DNA from: Bacillota bacterium
Lineage (GTDB): Bacteria > Bacillota_I > Bacilli_A > Acholeplasmatales > Acholeplasmataceae
NCBI GenBank assembly: GCA_023458995.1
Contig: JAEWVV010000110.1
Location: 1 to 6,072 of the forward strand
Direction: 5' to 3'
Length of the DNA stretch: 6,072 nucleotides
Shown here: one piece after another, positions 1-5,206 of the stretch
How the letters are laid out: every line of letters begins with the position of its first letter
Numbering within the stretch: the stretch's first letter is position 1
The notes under the pieces: model-generated
Database searches by the model: none
The model's input: the letters and a program-made list of their open reading frames with translations, nothing else
Told to the model about the DNA's origin: nothing
Program-made: the position numbers and the translations under genes

Positions 1-2
1 CC

Positions 3-488
3 TTAATGTGGTCACATTATGCATCTTCACATACTGGCATTTGCATTGAGTATGATTTTACAGATTACATAAACCATATAGCGAACACTAAAATGTTGCT
101 ATTTCCTGTAAATTATAGTGACAGAAGAGTTACAATTGATCAAAATATCCTAGATAAAATTGATTTGAAGAACATAGAAGAACATGGCAGAAAAGATTTA
201 CTAAAAGTATTCTTTGAAGGGTTATACACAAAAAATGATGTTTGGAAATATGAAGATGAATGGAGATCAATTACTCTTATCAAAGACAAAGAATTCACTA
301 ATTCAAGAAAAATATATACAGATTACATATCAGCAGTTTATTTTGGAAATAAAATGAGTGATGAAGTAAAAAGAAATTTGATTAGGATTATGGATAAAGA
401 TGAGAACTTAAGAAAAATAAATGTTTACGAGATGGTAAATGATATTTCTGAATATAAAATCAATAGATTACCGTTTAAAAGAAGATAA
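3..488 (+). CDS. DUF2971 family protein, 5' end outside the window
   Basis: This is the C-terminal part of a protein I recognise as DUF2971. The frame is open from base 3, so the Met codon at 6-8 is internal: the preceding codon is Leu, and LMWSHYA followed by GICIEYDF is the usual core motif of the family. A second typical motif, a Lys/Trp stretch ending in YEDEWR, lies about 80 residues later (near 240-270). At least 161 residues are visible; family members are commonly longer. No signal peptide or membrane segment is seen in this part. The biochemical function of DUF2971 is not established. It ends 51 bp before thsB1 on the same strand with no obvious terminator between them, so co-transcription with the Thoeris genes is plausible. 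Family assignment is fairly sure; any defence role is inference from position. Confidence 0.8.
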   Translation, partial: LMWSHYASSHTGICIEYDFTDYINHIANTKMLLFPVNYSDRRVTIDQNILDKIDLKNIEEHGRKDLLKVFFEGLYTKNDVWKYEDEWRSITLIKDKEFTNSRKIYTDYISAVYFGNKMSDEVKRNLIRIMDKDENLRKINVYEMVNDISEYKINRLPFKRR

Positions 489-539
489 TAGTATTTCAGA
501 ACATTAATTTAAAGGATTAAAATTTGGAAAGAAAAAAGT

Positions 540-1175
540 ATGGGACATAAAGTGTTTGTAAGTTACAAATTTAGCGATGCTGCTGGCACTAGAGATCGAA
601 TTATTACAGCTTTAAAGGGAAACGGTTCCTATTATAAAGGTGAAGTGGGCTATAAGGCTCTTGAAGTTGCTGACACCACCATGAAACAATATCTGGGTTC
701 TATGATTTTTGATAGTACTGTGACAGTTGTAATCATTTCCCCTAATGTAACTCAAAGTAAATGGGTGGATTGGGAAATTAAGTATTCTTTAGAGAATCAC
801 ACAAGAAGAGATTGCTCTTCAGGCCGTAACGGTATAGTTTGTGTTATTCAAAAACAAATAGATTATTCATCGCCCAAATTAGATTATTTTGGTGGATATA
901 ATGAAAATTCAACTTGGGCTTATAATAAATACCAAAGTGGAAAAGATTTAAGAAAAAGTGTACTTCCAAACTTAATATGGAGAAATATGAAAGACTCTTT
1001 TAAAGACTTAAAAACATATCGGGGATATCTAGGAAGTGATGAAAGTAATACAGATAGAAAAGATTATTGTATTGTTGTGGCTGAATCTACATTCTTATTG
1101 AATCCTAACAAGTATATTGATGAAGCATATAATCGGGCGTACGATTACTATAATTATCAAACAGAAACGAGGTAA
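540..1175 (+). CDS. thsB1: Thoeris TIR-like sensor protein ThsB (first copy)
   Basis: A 211-residue TIR-like protein of the DUF1863/MTH538 type. In Thoeris such proteins sense phage infection and use NAD+ to make a cyclic ADP-ribose signal that activates ThsA. The N-terminal strand HKVFVSYKFSD (residues 3-13) is the TIR beta-A motif. A hydrophobic strand, TVTVVIISP (60-68), comes next, then WVDWEI (75-80), whose Glu79 sits where the catalytic glutamate of ThsB lies. The C-terminal half (about 100-211) is not a standard TIR part and probably carries specificity. It ends with a motif (IDEAYNR) shared with the next gene. The ATG at 540 is chosen because the beta-A strand begins two residues later and GGAAAG (526-531) lies 8 nt upstream. 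The stop is 7 nt before thsB2. The protein is probably cytosolic. The family call is strong; the product molecule is inferred from studied systems. Confidence 0.85.
   Translation: MGHKVFVSYKFSDAAGTRDRIITALKGNGSYYKGEVGYKALEVADTTMKQYLGSMIFDSTVTVVIISPNVTQSKWVDWEIKYSLENHTRRDCSSGRNGIVCVIQKQIDYSSPKLDYFGGYNENSTWAYNKYQSGKDLRKSVLPNLIWRNMKDSFKDLKTYRGYLGSDESNTDRKDYCIVVAESTFLLNPNKYIDEAYNRAYDYYNYQTETR
1169..1173 (+). promoter_or_regulatory. Ribosome-binding site of thsB2, inside the end of thsB1
   Basis: GAGGT overlaps the last codons and stop of thsB1 and lies 10 nt before the ATG at 1183. It supports that ATG over the in-frame ATG at 1117, and its position suggests translational coupling of the two TIR genes. 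Confidence 0.55.
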
Positions 1176-1182
1176 AAAGCAG

Positions 1183-1845
1183 ATGTCATATCAAATTCCA
1201 AGACATAAAGTGTTCATAAGTTATTTTCATAAAGATGATCAGGATTACAAGAATCATTTAATCAATCTAAAAGAATATAATCCTAAAACATCCAGCATTC
1301 AGAGTGTTTTTGATGATTACTCAGTACATGAGAACGAAATTGACGATACCGGATTAACATCAGAACAAGTAAGAAAAATAATACGTGATGAATACATTAA
1401 AGAAGCGACTGTAATGATTTTGCTTTGTGGTGAAAATACCAAGACAAGAAAACATATTGATTGGGAAATCCACGCAGCTATGTTTAATACAGATAAAAAT
1501 CCTAAAATGGGAATAGTTGTTGTTAATTTACCAGGTATTACCCAGTCTTGTAGAAAAAGCGATGATACAGAAAAGGATATTATCAATCCTAATGGAAATT
1601 GGATTTCAGTGAATACTAGAAAAGAATACGAAGATTTATACCCGAATATGCCTATCCGAATCATTGACAATTTTGAATCAGGAATCATTGATGACAAGAT
1701 TGTTTCGATTACTGTAGTCAACTGGGATAGAATAGCCAACAATAATTCTGCTTTAAAGACACTAATTGATAATGCATTTAATCGAAGCAGAAGCAAGGAG
1801 TATCACTATAATCACTCGAGACCACTAAGAGGTAGAAATTCCTAA
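1183..1845 (+). CDS. thsB2: Thoeris TIR-like sensor protein ThsB (second copy)
   Basis: A 220-residue second TIR-like (DUF1863-type) protein. The beta-A motif RHKVFISYFHKDD covers residues 7-19. A hydrophobic strand TVMILLCG (76-83) leads to HIDWEI (91-96), with Glu95 at the expected catalytic position. A further hydrophobic strand, MGIVVVNLPG, lies at 109-118. The C-terminal end carries VVNWDRIANN (178-187), then IDNAFNR (195-201) and a basic tail. The frame is open from 1117, but starting there would add 22 residues overlapping thsB1; the ATG at 1183 has a GAGGT site and puts the TIR strand near the N terminus. It shares only key motifs with thsB1, so this is an old or diverged pair rather than a recent duplication. 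Multiple thsB genes around one thsA are known in Thoeris loci, where they widen the range of phages detected. It likely makes the signal that the next gene product senses. Confidence 0.85.
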   Translation: MSYQIPRHKVFISYFHKDDQDYKNHLINLKEYNPKTSSIQSVFDDYSVHENEIDDTGLTSEQVRKIIRDEYIKEATVMILLCGENTKTRKHIDWEIHAAMFNTDKNPKMGIVVVNLPGITQSCRKSDDTEKDIINPNGNWISVNTRKEYEDLYPNMPIRIIDNFESGIIDDKIVSITVVNWDRIANNNSALKTLIDNAFNRSRSKEYHYNHSRPLRGRNS

Positions 1846-1860
1846 TATTTTATTTTGATT

Positions 1861-1867
1861 GGAGAAG
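1861..1867 (+). promoter_or_regulatory. Ribosome-binding site deciding the thsA start
   Basis: GGAGAAG lies just upstream of the ATG at 1870, with 5 nt between GGAG and the ATG. It falls inside the longer reading frame that would begin with TTG at 1855, which argues for ATG 1870 as the real start. Confidence 0.7.
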
Positions 1868-1869
1868 AA

Positions 1870-3234
1870 ATGACTAAAATAGAAGATTTTATTAAAAAGT
1901 TTGCTCGTGAAATTTCAGATAGTAATGCAGCAATCTTTCTAGGGTCAGGGTTGTCCTCTTTAGCTGGATATCCAAGTTGGATAGGATTACTACAAGAAGA
2001 AGCGAAAAATATTAAGCTTGATGTAGAAAGGGAAACAAACGACTTACCTACACTGGCACAATATATCGTAAATGTTAAGAAGCGAAAAACAATAAATGAC
2101 AAAATTAGAAATACTTTTAGTGAGAAGAAGCAAATCACAGAAACACATCTGATATTGTCTTCTTTGCCTATAACACAGTACTGGACTACTAATTATGACT
2201 CGCTTATTGAAGATACGTTTGAGTATAGAAATATTAAAAATATTGTGTATTCAGATGAAAAGAATTTAACCAGAAAGCAAGGGGATTCTAAAGTATTTAT
2301 TTATAAAATGCATGGTACTTACACTAATCCAAATAGAGCAATAGTAACAAAAACGGATTATGAGAAATACTTTAGTACACATGAAATGTTTTTAGCTCAT
2401 TTCAAAACCAGCCTAAGTGCAAAAACCTTTCTTTTTATTGGCTACAGTTTTAGCGATATCAATATCTCATATGTGTTATCTAGAATAAAAAATATTTATA
2501 AGGCTAATAGACGAGATCATTATTGGATTTTTGAAAAACCAAAACAAAAAGCTAAAGAAACCAATGATGAGTTTAAGTACAAGAAAAGGAAGTATCAATT
2601 ATTTAAAAGTGACATTGTCAAATATGGAATTAACTTGATTGAAGTGAATTCATATGATGAAATCAATGGGATTTTAGAAAAAATTAGAAAACAAGTCAAT
2701 AAGAAGAACATTCTAATCAGTGGTGCAATAGAAAAAGAAAGTGCTAATTATCAAATTGTATGTGATCTAGCTGAAATATTATCAAAAAAACTTATAGTAG
2801 AGGGATATAGAATATTTACTGGTTTTGGTAAGGATATAGGAAGTTATGTTATCAATGGTGCATTTGAAGGGTGTACGAAAAAAGGGTGCGATTTTAACGA
2901 GAATGTTAGAGTATTTCCTTTTCCATATAATGTCAATTTAACAGCTGAAAAAAGAAAAGAGCAATACACAAAATTAAGAAATAATATGATAGCTCCTACA
3001 TGTAAAATGATAATTTTGTGTGGCCAGAAGTATGATAAGAATAACAATCTCATAGATTCTCCTGGTGTTATTGAAGAATATGAAATATCTAAAAACCAAG
3101 GGAATAAATTACTTCCCATTTTTGCTTCTGGTGGAGCAGCAAAGACAATTGCACAAAAAGAAGAAATTCTCCTATTTGATAGTCTTGAAAATATTGACGA
3201 TTTGGTAAATTTGATAATATCATCACTGGAATAA
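1870..3234 (+). CDS. thsA: Thoeris effector ThsA, SIR2 NADase with SLOG sensor domain
   Basis: A 454-residue protein, close to the 476 residues I recall for B. cereus ThsA. Residues about 1-275 are a SIR2-type NADase: the nucleotide-binding FLGSGLS (23-29), TTNYDSL (106-112) with Asn108, KMHGT (146-150) with catalytic His148, and FIGYSFSD (189-196). The Asn-His spacing of 40 equals that of N112/H152 in B. cereus ThsA as I remember it. Residues about 278-454 are a SLOG domain starting KKNILISGAI (278-287). Arg370, Lys387 and Glu402 each fall one position before the remembered ligand contacts R371, K388 and E403. Known role: the SLOG domain binds the cyclic ADP-ribose isomer made by ThsB, the protein assembles and the SIR2 domain cleaves NAD+, stopping phage growth. 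It lies 24 nt after thsB2 and is the last gene of the set. No truncation or lost residue is seen. The start is fixed by its ribosome-binding site. Confidence 0.93.
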   Translation: MTKIEDFIKKFAREISDSNAAIFLGSGLSSLAGYPSWIGLLQEEAKNIKLDVERETNDLPTLAQYIVNVKKRKTINDKIRNTFSEKKQITETHLILSSLPITQYWTTNYDSLIEDTFEYRNIKNIVYSDEKNLTRKQGDSKVFIYKMHGTYTNPNRAIVTKTDYEKYFSTHEMFLAHFKTSLSAKTFLFIGYSFSDINISYVLSRIKNIYKANRRDHYWIFEKPKQKAKETNDEFKYKKRKYQLFKSDIVKYGINLIEVNSYDEINGILEKIRKQVNKKNILISGAIEKESANYQIVCDLAEILSKKLIVEGYRIFTGFGKDIGSYVINGAFEGCTKKGCDFNENVRVFPFPYNVNLTAEKRKEQYTKLRNNMIAPTCKMIILCGQKYDKNNNLIDSPGVIEEYEISKNQGNKLLPIFASGGAAKTIAQKEEILLFDSLENIDDLVNLIISSLE

Positions 3235-3417
3235 TATTTTGACATTTTATTAAATAGAAAGAAACTAATCGTATAGATAGCAAGATATAGTAGGACTTCT
3301 CTTAGTAGTAAGCAATTATTACGAAGAACTTCACTTTTAGTATGGGGTGCTAAAATTTGAATAGGGTGCTAAAACGTATTAGCCTTCTTTAGTTCACACA
3401 ATTCAGACTCACAGGTT
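3235..3417 (+). other. Gap between thsA and the insertion sequence
   Basis: No reading frame of note is present here. The gap holds two direct copies of GGGTGCTAAAA and a weak hairpin: GCTAA (3368-3372) pairs with TTAGC (3379-3383), followed by a T-rich run CTTCTTT. The hairpin is too short to call a good terminator for the Thoeris genes. Confidence 0.5.
3345..3374 (+). repeat. Direct repeat GGGTGCTAAAA, two copies 19 bp apart
   Basis: Exact copies lie at 3345-3355 and 3364-3374. The role is unknown. Possible explanations are a protein-binding pair, a remnant of an older mobile-element end, or chance. The second copy is part of the weak hairpin in this gap. Confidence 0.6.
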
Positions 3418-3455
3418 TGATACATTATGCACTTGTCAAGTAAAAGTAGACATGT
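3418..3455 (+). repeat. Terminal inverted repeat of the IS, orfB end
   Basis: 38 bp, matching the other end at 28 positions by hand alignment. The outer TGATAC and the inner 15-mer TAAAAGTAGACATGT (3441-3455) are identical, while the middle is diverged. An extra 8-bp inverted pair, TGATACAT (3418-3425) and ATGTATCA (3452-3459), exists only at this end. Confidence 0.8.
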
Positions 3456-3463
3456 ATCAGACC

Positions 3464-4294
3464 CTAAACAATCCCTAGTAGAGATTTAAACTCTACTGGG
3501 GTTTTATATTTCAGTGCATATGAGAAACGTTCATTATTGTAGTAATGAACATAATCCTTTATGGAACTGTGAACATCATTGGGCTCAGCTAAATTAAAAT
3601 CAATGAATAACTCTTCTTTTATCCACCCAATTAAAGATTCATTAACAGGATTATCTGTTGGTGCTCCTGCTCGACTCATTGAGCGTTTGATGTTATAATT
3701 TTTAATGAGCTCGCTGTAGCTTATTGAAGCGTAAACTGAACCCTGATCTGTGTGCAAAACTGTCGGTTCTGTTAATGCTTCTTTTTTAATGATGTTTAGC
3801 ACATCATTTAAACCATCAAAGTAAGTAGAAGTATCACCACGTCTACCAGAGAGTTTATAGCTCAAAATTTCTTTTGTATAGGCATCAATATATAAAGTTA
3901 GTTCATAATACTTACCTTTAACATAAAAGGTGGTCATATCGGATACGATAACTTCAAGAGGGCGAGATAAATATCTCCATGAAGCGTTGATAAGGTTTTT
4001 ATACTTGATGCGTTCATCACCAGGTTTAACATAACGATAATGTTTCCCGGAAGACATTATGCCTGCATACTTACAACATAAATGAACATGGTGATTACTC
4101 CAGTTTACGCTGTAATGTTTGACTGCATAAGTACGTAGCCAGCGATATCCACGCGAAGGATATTTCTTATGTATCTTTTTGATGATGGCGATATCATGTG
4201 CTCTTTGAACCAATCTATCAGAAGGATTATCTTTTCTTTGTAACCATTTATAATAGCTGGATCGATTAATATCCATTAAACGACAAAGTAACAC
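3464..4294 (-). CDS. IS3-family transposase OrfB, DDE integrase core
   Basis: The catalytic half of the transposase. The marked start is a GTG at 4294 giving 276 residues, but the same frame stays open upstream to at least the slippery run at 4393-4399. The real product is therefore probably an OrfAB fusion (about 440 residues if counted from the ATG at 4785) in which 33 more residues precede this start. The upstream part of the frame includes a HSVV-LLCRLMDINRSSYYKW join typical of the HTH_21 region. The rve core has Asp119 (IVSDMTTF), Asp183 (HTDQGS) and Glu219 (NPVNES), with 35 residues between the last two, and Lys226 seven after the Glu. It ends with the usual YYNNERF and KTPVEF motifs. 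It cuts and joins the IS ends. The catalytic part appears intact. Confidence 0.92.
   Translation of the reverse strand: MLLCRLMDINRSSYYKWLQRKDNPSDRLVQRAHDIAIIKKIHKKYPSRGYRWLRTYAVKHYSVNWSNHHVHLCCKYAGIMSSGKHYRYVKPGDERIKYKNLINASWRYLSRPLEVIVSDMTTFYVKGKYYELTLYIDAYTKEILSYKLSGRRGDTSTYFDGLNDVLNIIKKEALTEPTVLHTDQGSVYASISYSELIKNYNIKRSMSRAGAPTDNPVNESLIGWIKEELFIDFNLAEPNDVHSSIKDYVHYYNNERFSYALKYKTPVEFKSLLGIV
3473..3505 (+). terminator. Intrinsic terminator facing thsA read-through, inside the IS
   Basis: On the plus strand CCCTAGTAGAG (3473-3483) pairs with CTCTACTGGGG (3491-3501). The 11-bp stem has one U-G wobble, a 7-nt loop, and is followed by TTTTAT. It overlaps the last codons of orfB. It should stop transcription entering the element from the thsA side. 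On the minus strand the wobble becomes an A-C mismatch and no T run follows, so it works mainly in the plus direction. Confidence 0.7.
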
Positions 4295-4311
4295 GACAGA
4301 ATGTGACTTAC

Positions 4312-4785
4312 TTAGTCGTTCAATGATTTGAAATTCCTGTTGTTTATAGAAATGAATACCTTTTTGGCCCCAACTCCTTTCACTAGATAACCTTTTTTTA
4401 ATCTTTCAATCTCAATTTGTATCTTGATATTTTCTTTTTCTATTGCTTCGATGGTAGTTTTCGCTTTAAAAGTGCCAAGTGGTCTACCCTTTCCAATACC
4501 TTTTTTCTTTCCGATTTGACTTTTCAATCCATCCTTACCATGCAATCGATATGAACGTAACCACATCACAATAGAAGTAACTGCTACATTATATTTTGTA
4601 GCACATGCTCTGATGGATAAACGATTGTTCATGTGATCTTGAATAATTTGAAGCTTTTCATCATCACTGTAGAGATGAAATACTTTTTTGTTCGTCTTAT
4701 AAAACCCTCCTTTAAAATCAATATAACAAAAAAAGTAAACTTTGTTAATCTTTTTAACATGTCTACTTTTATCGTATCGGTTCAT
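4312..4785 (-). CDS. IS3-family transposase OrfA, DNA-binding subunit
   Basis: The frame from the only upstream ATG (4785) gives 157 residues, but that ATG lies within the terminal repeat and upstream of the predicted promoter, so the first about 30 residues are probably not made in normal IS expression. Family similarity starts near residue 31-35 (NKKVFHLYSDDEKLQIIQDH). A helix-turn-helix covers about 57-80 (LSIRACATKYNVAVTSIVMW), followed by a basic linker with GRPLG and a coiled coil of IEKENIKIQIEIERL type (about 115-129) used for multimer formation. OrfA binds the IS ends. After codon 131 an A7 run allows a -1 shift into the orfB frame; without it, translation adds 26 unrelated residues and stops. 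The stop lies 17 nt before the marked orfB GTG. Family sure, start uncertain. Confidence 0.82.
   Translation of the reverse strand: MNRYDKSRHVKKINKVYFFCYIDFKGGFYKTNKKVFHLYSDDEKLQIIQDHMNNRLSIRACATKYNVAVTSIVMWLRSYRLHGKDGLKSQIGKKKGIGKGRPLGTFKAKTTIEAIEKENIKIQIEIERLKKGYLVKGVGAKKVFISINNRNFKSLND
4391..4399 (-). promoter_or_regulatory. -1 programmed ribosomal frameshift site, A7 followed by GG
   Basis: On the minus strand the orfA frame reads TTA AAA AAA GGT. Seven A's in a row let two Lys tRNAs slip back one base, after which translation goes on as AGG TTA TCT in the orfB frame. That frame then has no stop through to 3464. This is the standard way IS3 elements make the OrfAB transposase. Confidence 0.75.
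4705..4713 (-). promoter_or_regulatory. Strong ribosome-binding site of orfA
   Basis: AAAGGAGGG on the minus strand is a near-perfect Shine-Dalgarno site. Nine nt downstream, in the orfA frame, stands ACG (4693-4695) where a start codon would be expected. No ATG, GTG or TTG is in frame until codon 52. Confidence 0.65.
4720..4748 (-). promoter_or_regulatory. Promoter of the IS transposase genes
   Basis: Minus-strand TTAACA (4743-4748) and TATATT (4720-4725) are 17 bp apart, each one base off consensus. TG one base before the -10 makes it an extended -10. The predicted transcript starts near 4713, at the ribosome-binding site, leaving almost no leader. Confidence 0.6.
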
Positions 4786-4794
4786 TAAGTATCA
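4757..4794 (+). repeat. Terminal inverted repeat of the IS, orfA end
   Basis: The partner of the repeat at 3418-3455. It contains ACATGTCTACTTTTA (4757-4771) and ends with GTATCA (4789-4794). The ATG of the longest orfA frame lies inside it. Confidence 0.8.
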
Positions 4795-4897
4795 GGCTTT
4801 TTTTGCGCTAAATAGAGCTCTTTTGGACTTTTCATTAAAAATTTAACAGTAAAAGGATATAGAAAAAATGATAAATTTAGGTATGTGAATGAGCTCC

Positions 4898-4968
4898 TAC
4901 ACGATTACACCCTGATTTACACGATTATGATGGATTTCTACACGATTTGCCTGTGTTTTTACACGATT
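4898..4968 (+). repeat. Four direct TACACGATT repeats at 20-21 bp period
   Basis: Identical 9-mers start at 4898, 4918, 4939 and 4960, all in the same direction. Spacers are 11-12 bp and mostly end in T-rich GATT-like sequence. The period equals two helical turns, so bound proteins would line up on one DNA face. This pattern fits iterons, an operator array, or the repeated transposase sites at the ends of IS21-family or Tn7-like elements. No replication or IS21 gene is visible, so the role is open. Confidence 0.85.
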
Positions 4969-5105
4969 ACAACAAGATTCTTCAAACGAAGAGTTGAAAT
5001 CCCACATAGCGGATATTGGCGGATTTAATTTACAACGAAAAAAGATTAGAAGATTATAAAACAAAAGAATCTGCTTGAAAGAGAAGTTTTTTTGTCTATG
5101 GTTTG

Positions 5106-5134
5106 TTCTTATTATTTGGCTTATATGATATAAT
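5106..5134 (+). promoter_or_regulatory. Extended -10 promoter of the kinase gene
   Basis: A perfect TATAAT (5129-5134) is preceded by TG and one base (TGATATAAT), the extended -10 form. A weak -35, TTCTTA (5106-5111), is 17 bp upstream. Transcription would start near 5141, about 65 bp before the ATG. Confidence 0.65.
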
Positions 5135-5150
5135 TTCACTTAAAGTAACC

Positions 5151-5166
5151 TGGCACTTATGTGCCA
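5151..5166 (+). repeat. Perfect inverted repeat in the kinase leader
   Basis: TGGCAC, loop TTAT, GTGCCA: a 6-bp stem lying about 10 bp after the predicted transcription start. It could be an operator for a dimeric repressor or a small leader hairpin. No T run follows, so it is not a terminator. Confidence 0.55.
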
Positions 5167-5206
5167 TAGAAAATCATAGCAGTGCAATGAGACAAAAGGG
5201 GAAATA

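Larger units (their letters stand above)
3418..4794 (-). mobile_element. IS3-family (IS150-like) insertion sequence, about 1.38 kb
   Basis: The element is defined by 38-bp imperfect terminal inverted repeats starting TGATAC at both ends. Between them are orfA and orfB on the minus strand, a -1 slippery run and a DD(35)E transposase. Length, layout and protein type all fit the IS150 group of IS3. Expected target-site duplications of 3-4 bp are absent: the flanks read GTT on the left and GGC on the right. So either the exact ends are slightly misplaced or the flanks have rearranged since insertion. The element separates the Thoeris genes from the kinase gene and does not interrupt a recognisable gene. 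I cannot name the element. Confidence 0.88.
4795..5206 (+). other. Non-coding region between the IS and the kinase gene
   Basis: About 410 bp without a credible gene. From left to right it holds AT-rich sequence with no pattern I can name (4795-4897), four spaced TACACGATT repeats (4898-4968), more AT-rich sequence, the kinase promoter (5106-5134) and a leader with a perfect inverted repeat (5151-5166). The only long frame here, on the minus strand, merely translates the repeats. Confidence 0.7.

Noticed and set aside
1117..1182. Earlier start for thsB2 at ATG 1117
   Set aside because: It would overlap thsB1 by 59 bases and put 22 unrelated residues before the TIR strand; GAGGT favours 1183.
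1317..1796. 159-residue minus-strand reading frame
   Set aside because: It lies wholly opposite thsB2, which has clear TIR motifs, and shows no recognisable domain.
1855..1869. Earlier TTG start for thsA
   Set aside because: The GGAGAAG ribosome-binding site lies within this stretch and serves the ATG at 1870.
1842..2138. 98-residue minus-strand reading frame
   Set aside because: It is opposite the SIR2 part of thsA and its hydrophobic look comes from the AT-rich reverse complement.
2844..3283. Two minus-strand reading frames of 133 and 64 residues
   Set aside because: Both lie opposite the SLOG part of thsA and have no domain features.
3366..3390. Terminator directly after thsA
   Set aside because: The stem is only 5 bp plus one bulged pair and the T run is interrupted; the hairpin at 3473-3505 is far better.
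3413..4796. AGG as a target-site duplication of the IS
   Set aside because: AGG occurs at 3413-3415 and 4794-4796, but using it would give unequal ends (TTTGATAC against GATAC) and break the symmetric TGATAC termini.
4898..4968. CRISPR array
   Set aside because: The repeats are only 9 bp with 11-12 bp spacers, far below CRISPR sizes, and no cas gene is present.
4897..5139. 80-residue minus-strand reading frame
   Set aside because: It runs through the TACACGATT array, whose reverse reads as Asn-Arg-Val every seven residues, and it overlaps the kinase promoter. It has no family features, so it is a by-product of the repeats.
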